NCBI RefSeq assembly: GCF_000315625.1
Contig: NW_005434655.1
Span: 739,415-779,566 of the forward strand
Source: Guillardia theta CCMP2712
Taxonomy: Eukaryota > Cryptophyceae > Pyrenomonadales > Geminigeraceae
DNA: 40,152 bases
Direction: 5' to 3'
In this document: piece after piece, positions 1 to 12,400 of the stretch
How the letters are laid out: every line of letters starts with the position of its first letter
Position numbering within the stretch: position 1 is the stretch's first letter
Notes under the pieces: model-generated
The model's database searches: none
The model's input: only the letters and a program-made list of their open reading frames with translations
What the model was told of the DNA's origin: nothing
Translations under genes and position numbers: made by a program

Positions 1-4
1 GGAT

Positions 5-3000
5 TCAAGGCGACAGGGAGGGAGAGAGGAAGCGGATGAGGAGGAAGCGGGAGCAGGATGGAGGATTCAAGAGGAGGACGGGCCTTGTGTTTGACTCGAG
101 GACGTCGTTGGCAGTCAAGTAGAATCGCTCGGCTAGCCCGCTGACTGTCTCTCCTCCTCTGGTGGTGTAGGGGACGCCGATGCTGAGGACGTCGATGGAG
201 GAGCGGATCCTGTTGGGGTTGCCGATGTTGGGGTTGGTGAGCCAGAGCTGGAGCCAGTCGGTCTTATACTCTAGAGCAAGGGAGCTGAGAGTCTGCCCGG
301 CCCGGATGCAGGCCTTGCAGGAGCCCAGCTGGAGGATGACGCAGCGGGAGATGGAGGAGATGTTCCAGGGGTCGGAGGCGAGGAAGCAGAGCTTGAGCTT
401 CCGGCCGGCAAGGAAGGGAGGAGGCTGGTACAGGAACTTCGCGCTGTGGAGAAACTCTGGCTGGGGGCCGAGCTGGGGGAGGGGGGTCGGGCTAGAGGGG
501 AGAGGAGCGAAGGAGACGCCTGCTAGCGTACCGTTCCAGGGGGAGAAGACGCCTTGAAAGTCCATCAGGAGCTTGTCGTACCTGAAGAGGACGGAGTACC
601 ACAGGGAGGCGACGTTCACAAGGACCTCAACGTTGCAACCCGGGTACGCCAGCAGGGAGGACCCCTCCTCTGGAGTGTCTGCCGTCCATCGGAGCTGGGG
701 GTGGAGGACGGTGAAGGAGAGACAGCGGCGGATCTTGGTGTTGGGGCCGAGGGGGTTTGAGTTGCTGTTGAGAGCGAGGAGGCAGACCTGGAAGGAGAGT
801 CCGGTCTGGGATGAGCTTGGGATGGCAGAGAGGACGCGGGAGGCCACGTTGGCAGTTCCTCCGTCTCTCCCTGAGATCGCAGGAGGAAGAAGCTCGAAAC
901 CGTCCGGCAGCCCGACCGAGTCGTCCACCAGTATCGCCACCTGATCTGTGATGTCCCCGTCGAAGGCCTCGATGAGCTTCTCGAAGCTCTCCCCCACGTA
1001 GAGGGTGTAGGAGGAGGAGGAGGAGGAGGAGGAGCTGGCAGTGACATTGTCGCTCCACTGGACGGGAAGGAAAGGAGTGGCGAGCGCAGAGGAGGCGAAG
1101 ACTGCGGGAGGGCCGTAGCCAATGTCGTTCTTGGCGAAGATCCGTGCGAAGTAGAAGCCTGTCGGGAGGAAGCCAGAGGAGGCAACGGTCTGGGAGGCGT
1201 CGAGGACGAGGGTTTGGTTGGGGTTGACCTGGAGGAAGCTGCTGCTGGACTTGTCGAACTCGATCTTGTAGCCGAGGAGTCTTGCTACAGGGTTCACTCC
1301 TCCTGTATACTGCCGGGGAAGGTCAGAGGGAGGGAGGGAGGGAGGGAGGGAGGGAGGGAGGGAGGGAGTCAGAGACTAAGGACATGGAGTCTACCTGAGG
1401 AGGGAGCCAGCTGGCTGAGAGAACGTTGGCGGAGCCGGGACGAAGGAGCCCAGGACGAGGAGCCCCGGGGTAGTCGATGATACGAACTGAGTTGCCCTCA
1501 CCCGCGATGCCATAGGAGGAGGCGTTAGGGCCGTTGGCTGCCTGCACCCGCACGTAGAAGACGTTCTTGTTGAGGGAGCGGGTGGTGACTGAGATGACGC
1601 CAGGATGACCGCCCGCATCGATGGTGAGAGTCTGCAGGGAAGCTTGAGACGCGCAGGGGGAGGGGGAGGAGGGGGAGAGGGAGAGGGGAGGGGAGGAAGC
1701 AGTGGTAGGGGATCAGGGAGAAGTGAAGCAGGGAAACGAAGGCTGGAAAATGAAGCAGAAGGGAAAGGAGGGGAGGGAGTTATGGAGCAGCAGAAGAGGA
1801 GAAGGAGAAAAAGATGAGAAGGCAGAGAAAGAGCGAGTAGAAGGGAGGACAGAGAGAAGAGGGGGGGGTGGGGGGGGGGAGCAGAGAAGCAAGACAGACG
1901 CGAAGAGAGAAGCTGTTTCAGAGCACCGACCTCCACCGTACTGAAGTCAGCGGCCATGGAGAAAGAGATCATGTAGGAGACGATCTACAGCAGAGTTTAA
2001 GGCAGGGACAGGAGGAGGAGGCGCGGAGTTCACCGGAGATCCTCCGTCATCCAGCGGCTGCTCGAAGGAGATGGAGAGGCAGAAAGGATTGGTTTGCGGG
2101 TAGTCGGCAGGGCAGTTCTTGACCTCCACGTTCCTCGGCTCCGATGGACGTCCTGTCAGGAGGATGAGATGCGGTCCTGTTCTCAGCTCTACCACCACCC
2201 TCCACCTTCCTCCTGCAGACCTCTCGCAAATCCCTCCTCCTACTATCGCTTCCTTCCTCGCTCCTGCTCCCTTCCTCTCCCAGTCTTCTTCTCTATCCTT
2301 GCCTTGCACCTTCTTTGTTACCCTTCTCTCCTCTCCCTCTCCTCTCCTCCCTCCTGTCCTTCCCTCCTCCTTCCTCCTCGCCTTCTCTTCTCTTCTCCCC
2401 TCCCCTCCCCTCCCCTCCTCCCCCGATCCCCTCCTCCTCTTACCGATGTTATTCGGAGGCAGCACTGCTATCCCCAGCACGCCTCCGTCCGAGGACAGCA
2501 CGCGGAGGCTCGCGACTCCCGTCAGCCCCTCGCTGGTGGGTGATCGAGCATTGCTCACATTCACACGTACAAGGGACCCGCTGCTGATCACTTGCGCGTT
2601 CACCTTCCGCTGCATACTGAGAACGATGAAGCCGCCAGAGCTCGCGGTCGTGTACGACATGCTAGCATCTCGGTAGCCCGCTGCCTCGAAGCTGACCTGC
2701 GAATCGGAGAGGAGGAAGGAGGAAGGGAGCGAGAGCTCGATGGTGGATCCTGCCGGCAGCTCCACGTTGAGTGAGAATTGGAGGAAGAGGAGGCCGAGGT
2801 AGCCAGGGACGAGACTCGCTGGGAACAACCTTCCTGCTCCAGCTGGGAACGAGCTGATGGTGTTGGGGACGATGAGCGCTCCTGGCGCGTTCCTTGTCTC
2901 GACCAGCTCGCCGCTGCTAAGGAGGGTCAGGACGAGGAAGGTGCTGGTGACCTGGTAGCCTCCTCCTGCTGCTGCGGGGCGAGCGATAGAGTTCTGGATA

Positions 3001-6000
3001 TGGGAGAGGAAGAACTGAATGACGTCGGAGGAGGAGAGGAACTCGATCCCCGGGCTGCTGAGCCTCACTTCCACCATCCTCGCCCCCTGGTCAAGGGAGA
3101 GGATCACGGCAGTCGTCGGGTACGTAAGGGACAGCCGGGTGATGGAGGGGGAGGAGACGGAAGTCGTGCCGCCTGCGCTAATCAGGAAGCCGGGGGGGAG
3201 CACGACCCTGACGGCTCCTATGAGAGCGAAGGTGTTGTTGATGACGAGCGTGACGTTTGCTGTGGTGATCATGCTCGACCCAAGATCCTTGAGAGTCACT
3301 GCAGCAGCAAGTCAAACGCCCTGAAACAGCTCTGCCCTGCCCTGCCCTGCCCTGCCCTGCCCTGCCCTGCCCTGCCCTGCCCTGCCCTGCCCTGCCCTGC
3401 CCTGCTCTGCCCTGCCCTGCCCTGCCCTGCCCTGCCCTGCCCTGCCCTGCCCTGCCCTGCCCTGCCCTCTCCCCTCCTTCCATCCGATCAAAGTTGCCTT
3501 CTCTCCCCTTCTTTCACCTCCCTGTCCTCCTCGTCTCATCTTGCATCCTCCACTCCTTACCTTGCGCGTCCTTCAGCTGTCCCACCACCAGGACGGGCCC
3601 GCCAACATCCAGCTTCTGCGCTATCGCCGGGCTCTGCGCATTTTCTCTGGCGATCATGGTGAAGATGCCGGAGAAACCTCCGGCAAGGTTGCGGATGTTG
3701 TCAAGCACGAAGGAGAACTGAGTCCCCGAGGGGATCAGGAGCTCAGCTGGGAAGCTGGTGGGGGTCCGGACGCAACTTTGCCCAGCAGGGGAGCAGGAAG
3801 CGGAGGAGGAGGCGATGCCGCCGACGAGGCCGGTCGATCCCTGGACAAGGATGGACATTGTTCCATTGCCGACGTTCTTGGACAGGATGGCCATGCTTCT
3901 GCTCCCTCCTCCGACCGTCGGGGAGAGGATCTGCGTCAGATCCCCATCGTCCATGAGGAACGAGCCGGGGATCTGAAGCTCGAGGAGGAACGAGGAGGGC
4001 ATGACCGCAGGGGACTGGAAGGAGAAGGTCAGCTGGGAGCGGACCCCAGCTGAAGGGTCCTGCGGGGTGATGGAGATGGAGGCGAAGGAGTTAACGGTGA
4101 CGTTCTTGCCCGGTATCGTCAGATTCTGCTCCACCACCGATGCCCCGTCCTCCCTGTAGGCGATAATGGAGAAGTTGTCCAGCAGACCCCCAGCTATGTG
4201 CCTGACGTTGAGGATGTCAAACTCCAGCACGTTCGGCTCAGCCCAGCTGTCACTCCAGACGTTCTGGAGGATCTGGAAGACAACCCGTCTGCTCGCCGTG
4301 TCGGAGCTGAGAAGCCCCATGCTCGCCGGGCGGATTGCTCTGACCTGAGAGACGGAGGAGGGCGAGGAGGGGGTGGCGGAGCAATCGAGGTCGTTGACCT
4401 GAACACCAGGAGGGAAGCGGAGCTCGATCACGGCCTTGGGAGGAAGCGTCCCGCTGATGTTGATGCGGGCTCTGTAGAAGCCGCAGACTCCGGCAGCTGG
4501 AGGTTCGAGGAGCGAAGAGTCGCTCCCGCGGAAGAACTGGAGGAGGAGGGAGGGGTTGAAACTGCCCGGGAGGATGGAGGTGCTGTCAACGTCAATGGCC
4601 TGGCTAATGATGGAGATCTGGTCGGAGAGCAGGAGGGCGATGTCGATGCCGTTCTTGGGGCCAGCCCAAAGGTTTCTGACGTTGGCCAAGGTGAAGGAGA
4701 TCCGGAGACCCTCGGGGAGGTTGGTGGCGCCCGACCCGAAGAGCCTGAGGTAGAGGTCCTGTCCTTGCACCATGTACAGGGTAATGTTGCAGGTGAAGCA
4801 GGTGGGACCGTCGCAGCAGGTGGAGGAGAAAATGTAGGAGGAAGTCGGGAGGTTGATACCGAAACCGTCAGGCATGCCGACATGGATGATGGCGTTGTCC
4901 GGGACGTAGCCGACTGTTGAGAAGTTGACCGAGATAAGAAGCTGCTGGCCTGAGAGAAGGTTGGAGTAGGTAATGCCCCTTGTGGGGAAGACCGACGTCG
5001 TGATTGAGACGCCTGAGTCGTACGTCATGATGCGACAGAGTCAGGGAGGCATGAGAGAAAGACGGGCAGGAAAGAGCAGGATGGGAGAGGAGGGGAGAGA
5101 ACGGAGGGAGGGAGGAGGAAATCGAACGAGAGAGAAGGGAAGAAGGGGAAGGAAGGGATGGGGGGAAAGGGAGGGAGAGTAGCAGGATAGCCTGCAGTCG
5201 TTACCTGGCACTGATGAGTCGTCGATGATGCGGGTTGGATCAAAGAACGTCGTGCGGATGGTGAAGGAGTTTGTAGACCCCGCCCCCGGGTTGACGATTC
5301 CGCTCACTCCAAAGGTGAAGGTCCCTGGAAGGAGGAGGAAAGAGCGTGAGGAACTAAACGGGGAGAGAGTGGAAAGGGATAAAATGGAGTTGGAGCACGA
5401 GGAGGTGGAGCACAAAGAGGAGGAGGAGGTAGTCACCTAAGTTTCCCAGGATGTCAGACGTCAGGTTGAGGTTGTCGAGGCAGATGTGTATCCTGTCTGA
5501 GAAAGTTCCGTGCGAGGGAGGTAGCTGACCCCGAAGCCAGTGGCAGAGATGAGGACGGGATGGGCGAGGTAGAACCCGAACGGAAAAATGATCACAAACT
5601 TGCCGTCCCTGGGGATCGTCCCGACAGTCCGGATCTCGAACTCGTACGTTGCCAGTTGCCGTGCGCGGTCCGAGCCGGAGGAAACCTGGAGGACAAGGCA
5701 GTGAGCAACCGGTCATGAAGCCCCGGCACCTTCACCTTGCATGTCAGCGAGCCTCCCTTGACAAACACGCCGGAAATGTTGCCAGAATCGATGAGGGTGC
5801 CGTCACCAGTCATCGTCCGCACCATGAAGGTCGAGGTGGTCCCAGCAAACGGGTTTCTGATACTTGTGAGGAGGAAGGAGGCGCCTTGTAGGGCAGAAAG
5901 ACCCGTGTTGATATAGCCCAGGTTGGGAGCTACCTTCAGCGTGACGACGTTGGAGGTCTCGTCTACTAGTGACACGAAGACGGCCTGACCTTCCGAGAAC

Positions 6001-6764
6001 TTGTTCTGGTTCAGAGCCTTCGTGACTCCCTTCTGCACCCTGAACCCCTCGGGAAAGTGGAACTCTAACTTCCCGTCGGGAGGCAGGAAACCGCTGGTAG
6101 ACAGCGTAACCACAACGTCCGTCACCACCATCGCGTCGTTGTTGGAGAGGCCGATAGAGACGTTGGCGTTTGTCATCGTGTAAGGAGCAAACTGAACCAA
6201 AGGCACTGCCACAGAGAAAAACTCAGTGCCGTTGGACCACAGGCTGACCGTCGCCGAGTCTCCCAGGTTCTTCCATGGGTTCCTGACGTTTGTCACCAGC
6301 ATCTCGAACCCTGCCTTGGAGTCAAGGACCGTCGCTGTCCTGTTCGCTCCCAGCACCACCTGGAACCCTCCCGTGATCGCTGTCAAAGTCGGAGATCCTG
6401 TCCCGTGCAGCGGGACGTCGCCTATGTCCCCTCCACTCGTCGTCAGCCCGACCACCGAGCTTGTCCCACCAGCTCCGAGCTGGTACGCGCTCGACGAGGG
6501 CACAACCACTCTGAGCTGTGCTGACTGCGGGACAGCGAAGTTTACAGCAAACCCTAGGTAGACGGTGGATGAAGCTCCAGCGTAAGAACTCTGGGAGTAG
6601 AAGCGAACTCCGCAGAGTCCGCTTGCGGAGATGGATGCTGCAGTCACTTTGGAGCCATCTGTATTGTTGCAGCTCGAGGCCAGACTGACGAAGTTGCTCT
6701 GAGCCTCGATGATACTACTAAGACTGCAGAGGAGCAGCCCGATACCATAAACCCTGTGCTTCAT
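5..6764 (-). CDS. Secreted multidomain repeat protein with FN3 and LysM-like domains (9 exons)
   Basis: ATG at 6764 opens a signal peptide (hydrophobic GIGLLLCSLSSIIEA). Exons I infer: 6764-5736, 5685-5437, 5324-5205, 5012-3561, 3298-2444, 2152-2034, 1984-1937, 1631-1395, 1309-5. All introns are GT-AG and all junction phases agree, except that exon 2 needs a one-base frame change near 5500 (real frameshift or sequence error). About 1800 residues. The first two thirds is a repeated beta-rich module marked by a recurring N[VI]RN-type motif (VTNVRNPW, TSIRNPFA, LANVRNLW, LDNIRNLAGG). Exons 6-8 form one fibronectin-III domain (PSEPRNVEV...YVRVQAANG) and exons 8-9 a second (YKIEFD...FARIFAKNDIGYGPP). 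Near the C-terminus are two LysM-like segments (IRAGQTLSSLALEY..., TTRGGETVSGLAERFY...), suggesting glycan binding at the cell surface. The stop near 5 may be the true end, or a last intron may lead out of the window. Function is inferred from domains only. Confidence 0.75.
1326..1369. repeat. AGGG microsatellite inside an intron
   Basis: About ten tandem GGGA units lie in the last intron (1394-1310) of the secreted repeat protein. It is a simple repeat; on the coding strand it is CCCT-rich, close to the acceptor's polypyrimidine tract. Confidence 0.9.
3332..3468. repeat. CCTGC pentamer array inside an intron
   Basis: Roughly 27 tandem CCTGC units, with one CTCTG variant near 3405-3410, fill the middle of the intron 3560-3299 of the secreted repeat protein. 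Reading frames through it (GRAGQ or PALPC repeats) are artefacts of the pentamer. Confidence 0.95.
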
Positions 6765-7746
6765 AGCGGAGGCTCGTTTGAGGGACTTTAGATGGTAGTC
6801 AGCTCATTTGTTGTCCCATTGTGTCACATATCATCGAGAGAATGTTGTGCTCTATGATTTCGACATGAACATGTACTGACGACGAAAAACAGCTCAATCT
6901 AGATAGCACATGCAAGTCAGTATCCCCTCGTCATTTCCCGCCACCAGTAGTTCACACTGTTCCTCTGTTACTTCAAGTTCCCACTCTAGTTTCTTTCTTC
7001 TCCTCTCCTTCCTCTCAGCTTTCTTCTCATCCTATCCCATCTGATCCCCTCTCCTGCTTCCTCCTGCTCTCTCCTCTCCTCCCCTCCTCTCCCCTTCCAT
7101 TCAAGGCTTGCTAAGTTCGCTTTGACATGCATTTCAACGACTGGCACTACCCCACCGTCAACAAGATGACCCCTACCCCCAACTTGGTTCTTGGTATCAT
7201 TTCAAACCCGTTCTTATGCCACAATTTTAGCCTCAACATAACCCCCCCATGAACCACCCCTGTGTTTACTGCACCACCCTCTCCAAAATTGGTTTTTGGA
7301 TAAGAGTGATGGGGTGGGTGGATAGAAGGAAGGGACGGGGGTGGTTTTGGGGGTGGATCGTTCGGTACTTTGCGATGCCATAAAAGTGAAGAGCCGGAAA
7401 CTTGAGAGGAGGAGGAGGAGGAGGAGGAGGAGGAGGAGAGGAGGAGGAGGAGGAGGAGGAGGAACCGATGAGGAGGAGGAGGAGGAGGAGGAGGAGGAGG
7501 AGGAGGAGGTGATTGAAGAGAGGAGGAGGAAGGAAGAGGAGGAAGCAGACGAGAAGGAGTGACTGAGGAAGATGCTATGGAGCATCCAGAAGCGAACAGG
7601 CCAGAGGATTAGAATGGGGGTGGGGGGTTCGCAGTGACCAACTCGATCATATGGAAGCAATCCCAGGGGTGTAGAGTAGATGATCTATGGACAAACAAGC
7701 TGATCAGTTTGTCGATCGTGCTCCCCGTGCTCTGACGTTTCCTCAG
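6765..7746. other. Intergenic region with a GGA array
   Basis: No convincing gene. It lies between two divergently oriented genes. Pyrimidine-rich stretches occur at 6970-7090, and a GGA trinucleotide array, interrupted once near 7466, runs from about 7404 to 7510. Open frames across the array (poly-R, poly-E, poly-S) are artefacts. A plausible splice acceptor (TTTCCTCAG) ends at 7746, directly before the PDZ-coding segment, so an upstream exon of that gene may lie here. Confidence 0.6.
7404..7510. repeat. GGA trinucleotide array
   Basis: Near-perfect AGG/GGA repeat of about 105 bp, broken by AACCGATG near 7464. It is non-coding as far as I can see. Confidence 0.9.
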
Positions 7747-9117
7747 ATGTCAGAGGGCCAGGTGGCGGGAATCGGGGCCATCTTAGGATACGACTCCAAC
7801 AGGAGGGTTGTGGTTACCAAGATGTTGCCAAGAGGTCTTGCAGCTGCAGTGTGATGGAAAGCGCTGAGTGTGAGCTTCCAGGGACCGCGGCAACCTCTGG
7901 CATGGTGCAAGTAGGAGACGAGATCGTCAAGATCGACTCGCAGGAGGTAGAGCTCTTGAGGTCGGGAAGAGGATGGGATGTGAGGATGTCGGTGGCAGGT
8001 GAAGGAGGTTGCACAAGCTTCCAGTCTCCTTAAAGGAGAATCAGGATCGATGGTGCGGCTGAAACTGAGGTATCTTGCATCCTGTACCTCATGAATACCT
8101 CATCACCCCCTCCCCGAGCGAAGGGAGCTGACGGTAGTGCATGGCTACCCCGCAGGCGCTTCGTTGCAGCCAAGAAGACTTCGATCAACTTGGACTGCAC
8201 TCTCGTCCGAGAAGTCGGGAACGAGCATGTGCTCCAGCAGGAGCACCATGGGTTCCAGGGTGTGAACCACAACAGAAACGAGATGTCGGGGAAGGACATC
8301 TACGATAGGATGGTTCAGGGGCAGATGAAGATCAACGAGAACATGGTCCATCACAAGGAGGAGAAGGCTTCTCAGGTCCTGCGGTCGAGCATCGGCCTCG
8401 TCTCACGGCGGCGCAGGAGGAGATCGATGCTTACTTCGCTGCGAGGAAGGCAGAGGATGAGAAGAACATAGCAGAGGCAGGGCACCGCTAGCGAATGCCT
8501 TCCCCGCTTGTCGTGTGATGCCACGATGCAGGCCGACGCGCTGTACGCGAAACTCACTGCCAAGGACGAGGAGAAGAAGCAGGGAGGAGGTGGCAAACAA
8601 GTTTGTGGTCCCCGTACCTCGTTGTGATGCTCGAGCAGGTCACTCGCATTTCTGGGGGCACAAGCAAGAGGTTGGGGCGTGCGAAGGGTCGAGGGGCGTC
8701 AGGCCTGACCTCTCGTGAGGCAGCCAGCGAAGAAGAGCGAGGAGCCGAAGCAGAGCGGGTTCAGCATGTTTGGGAACAAGAAGAAGGTGGAGCGAGAGGT
8801 TGTTGGCAGACTAGCTCAGCTTGAGACTATCAGGAGGAGAAGGCAAAATCAGATGACTTTCTATCCAATCCCGTCGACTATGTCTTCGGTGTGAGCCCTT
8901 GACTTGAGTCTCCACGCTGAGTCACGTGGCGCGTGCAGGCAAGCCGAAGCCTCCGAGCATGTATCAGCGTACCAAGGAGAACATGGTCAAAGGGCGATCC
9001 GCTCGAACTTACGCTGACTTGGTTGCAAGATCGATCATGCCATAGATTACAAGAAGGAGAGGATCGTACAGAAAGGTTCGTGTGCTGACCACCCTGAGCT
9101 TGCTGAAGACTCCTCTT
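7747..9117 (+). pseudogene. Broken PDZ-domain / coiled-coil gene
   Basis: A PDZ domain can be read in pieces. GIGAILGYDSNRRVVVTKM...RGLAA (7765-7852) is followed in another frame by SGMVQVGDEIVKIDSQEVE (about 7896-7955) and, after a further shift near 8020, by SLLKGESGSMVRLKLR. Charged helical segments follow in changing frames: MSGKDIYDRMVQGQMK, TAAQEEIDAYFAARKAEDEK (about 8402-8462), ADALYAKLTAKDEEKK, then SMFGNKKKVEREVVGRLAQLE. One convincing intron remains: donor after 8889, acceptor CAG at 8937-8939, joining NPVDYVFG to KPKPPSMYQRTKENM. At least four single-base frame changes cannot be explained by GT-AG introns I can see, so it is a decayed gene or a stretch of poor sequence. Function unknown; a PDZ scaffold is the natural reading. 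Confidence 0.55.
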
Positions 9118-9449
9118 AGACAACTCCCGGCGAGCTGGGCATCACATGTGGCCCTGGGAGGTAACTTGTGTGCGCTGCATGCGCTGAGAGGAGGAAGAAG
9201 AGGAAGGTAAGCTGGGGCAGGTCAAGAACCACGACAAAGATTGGCTGGAGCAAGACGTTCCTGGTGGCTGCTCTTCGATGCTGCTTGCCTCACTTGAACC
9301 GTCTGACCGCAAATGCTCCAGGCCCCTTCGACTCGTGCTTTCAATCTCGCAAGAAATGAGCAGAGAAGGATTTCCCATCCTCCTCCCCCTCACGCTCCTC
9401 TGCACAGGGAGGAAACAGAGTGGAGAAGCAGTATCATCGCAGTAACCTC

Positions 9450-12400
9450 CTACCCTGTCGCAATAGCGGCTGCCGCACGTGCTGCCTTGCTGCGCTCCTT
9501 CTCTATCCCCAGCAGGATCTGCAAGGATTGAATGAAAAGTGCCTGCAAGCAAACTCTGTTCTCCATCCTGTCCTGCCGTGATCTCGCATCGATCAAGTTG
9601 TCACGGCGGGAGGACTGCAGGTCCAGGTGGTGCCGCCCAACCTCTTCCTGCAGGCCCAAGTTCCTTCCTCCTCCTCCCTCCCCTCCTCCCGTCCGGCTGC
9701 GAGCGGCGAGGAACCAGTAGTGCGTCTCAAGGCGGCTCTGGAGGACAGAGAGGTGGACCTTGTTGGAGTCCACGATGAGCTGACTGTTGCTGAGGATGCG
9801 CTTGAACTCCTGCTCCCCCCCAATCTCCACCGGCATCCTCTGCATGACCTCGAAGAATTTCTCCCAGCTGATCAGTTTCAAGTCCCGCGACAGCGGCGGG
9901 TCGTGGGAGCTCCTGACCTCGTCCATGAGCTCGTCAACCGTTACCCCCCACCTTAGCAGCATCTCCGATATGCCATGCAGCGCGTCGGCTACGAGCTCGT
10001 CAGGGTGGGTGCGGATGGGGACTTCCTCGCTTGCAAGCAGCTGGTTGTCAGCTTGTATGTACGCTATGATGAGACATTTCCGAGGAGCAGGAGGAGGAGG
10101 AGGAGCGTCCTCCTCCTGGCGAGTCCCCCTCTTGCTCTTGATCTTGAAGAGCGCATCGTCGACGAGGCAGGTCTCTATCCCCCCTTCCCTCACGAGCGAT
10201 ACGATGGTGTCCGTGACGTCCACGGCATCGGAGACCCCTCCCGTGCTGCCATAGCTCGCTTGAAGGACCCGGTCTATCATCCTCCTGTCCATCTCCAGAT
10301 ACGCTCCCTCCATGACTTGCACGTGCTGCACCCGGAGGTAGGACAGCTCCTCCATCAGCCTCACCTGCTCGCTCCCGGGAATGCTGTGCCAGACCTCCAG
10401 GAGGAGGCGGTAGCAGCACTTGTAAGCCCTGCAGTCAGTTTGGAGCCGCTTCGTCTCATCCTGCAGCTCCAAGATCACGTTGGGTTTGGCTGCCTCCAGC
10501 GTGTCGGCCACCTTGACCCTGCAGGCAACCCTTCATCCCTCCGCGTACGTTAGGAAGCGCTCTCCTCACCTCCGATTCCCTCCTAGGAAGACGAAGCGAT
10601 CGATGGCGCTCATGCTCAGGAGCCGCACGACACCGCTCACCTTCTTGTGCTCAATGCTCATCCTCTCCACAGCATCGCTCGCCGCGCGGAGCTCGGACTT
10701 GAGCTTGTCTCGCTCCAGCTCCAACCTGTTCCTCTCGTCCTACAGGCCGTCACGCAGGAGGCACAACCCGTCTGCCAGCCTACCTTGAATTGCTCGAGCT
10801 TGCTCGCAATGTTGCAGAGCTCCTTCCTCACCCGCTGCGCACAAGTAAGCCTTGAAGTCGCTCCTGCTCTTACCTCGGCGAACAGCTCCTCCTGCTTCTT
10901 CAGAGCAAACTTGAGTTGGTTCACCTCCGATTCGAACGGGAGGATGATACTCGTCGTCACTATGTCGAAGAAGGCCCACCGGTTGGGGAACCTCCCCGCC
11001 TTAGCCAGCTTGTAGATGTTCTGCAGCTTTTGGACCAGCCAGGAGCGCCCCTGGTCCTTCAGAAGGGCCAAAGTCCTCTCATCCAGTAAGTGCTTCATAG
11101 AGCTCATGTCGACCGACGACACGCGGTTCCGAGCAAAGGTGTCCTTAGAGTCCCCAACACTCACCAGGCTCCACAGAGCACCGACACTGTCATCGTGGTC
11201 GATCGACCCAGAGAGGTGGGACTCTCCCAGCTGCTCCTCAGCAAGTTCTGTATCCTCCAGGTCCTCCTCGATCTCCTCCCTGATGTCCTCCTGCAAGCTC
11301 GGTCTGTCTGACCTCCCTCCTTGCTTCACTGGAGGGCGAGGAGAACCCTTGACCGAGCTGCTGACCAGCCGGCAGAACACGTCCATGATCACGTCACTGT
11401 CCGCGCTCAGTCCGATGGACCTGAACAGTGCAGCCGCTCTCGCCTCCTCCATCCCCGCTGTGCCCTCAAGCTTGCAGAACTCAGCGATCATGGCCCGCAG
11501 GCTAATCAGCTTCATCCCTTGCTCGACGAATGAGAACTTCTCGGCCCACGACAGGAAGGAAGCGACGCTCTGGAATCCCTTCAGAACAGCCTCCATCAGC
11601 TCTGCCTGCACGTCCTCCTGCCCCGCGCTCCCTTGCTTCCCGCCTCCCGGTGGCTCCTTGGTGCCCTTGGCCTTTGCAAGAATCCTTTCCAACTTTGTCG
11701 GCTGTGGGTCCGCAAAGTACACCGGGTTCACACTGGAGATTGAACCTTTCCATATCGCCTCCAGCGACTGATATGTCAGTTCCATGTTCTCGTCCTCCAG
11801 GTGCTCTACGTCACGGAGCAACTCCCTGATCCTCGACTCCTTCTCCTCGATGTCTTTCTCCATGATGACTTGAGCTTTCTGCCTGTCCCTCAGCGCCGAC
11901 AGCTCGTTCTCCAATGACTTGTTCTCCTCCATTCGCTTCAAGAGGTCTGCGTTCAGGACGGACAGCTTGAACTCAAGGTCGTCGATGGAGTCCTGTAGGT
12001 TGATGCAGAATTCCTGGACCACCTTGTTCTTCTCTATCTCCAGCGTCAGCTCATAGTTCTTGTCTAGCAGATCCTGCTTTAGCGCTCTTTCCCTCTGAAA
12101 CATCGCTTCCAAAGTCCCCTCCAGCTCCTCATCCACCATCAGATGCTCTTCTGTCTGCACCGACGCAGCCTTCTTCCCCACGGCAGGCACACCAGCATCC
12201 CCCTGCGCCCTTGAGAGCGCCTGCTTCCCGAACCTCTTGGACGCGAGCCAGTCCTTCCTCGCCCTACCCTTCATCTCCTCCGCATCCCTGAGCGCATCGC
12301 CCCCCTCCATCAACGTCGGCGACTGTTGGACCCGCATGCTCGTGAGGTTCCGCAAGGACAGCATCATCGATCTCCCGGTCTCGGAGAGAGCATTACTCTG

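Noticed and set aside
616-1185. Long open frames on either strand overlapping the last exon of the secreted protein
   Set aside because: GC-rich shadows; the FN3/LysM frame is the one with recognisable domains and matching splice phases.
3332-3468. CCTGC array as telomeric or coding repeat
   Set aside because: It lies inside an intron with good splice sites on both sides; the open frames across it are artefacts of the pentamer.
7341-7660. Open frames with poly-R, poly-E and poly-S runs
   Set aside because: They are translations of a GGA microsatellite in three frames and show no protein-like sequence elsewhere.
9142-9552. Minus-strand frame downstream of the coiled-coil gene
   Set aside because: It overlaps the end of the real last exon in another frame and shows no domain.
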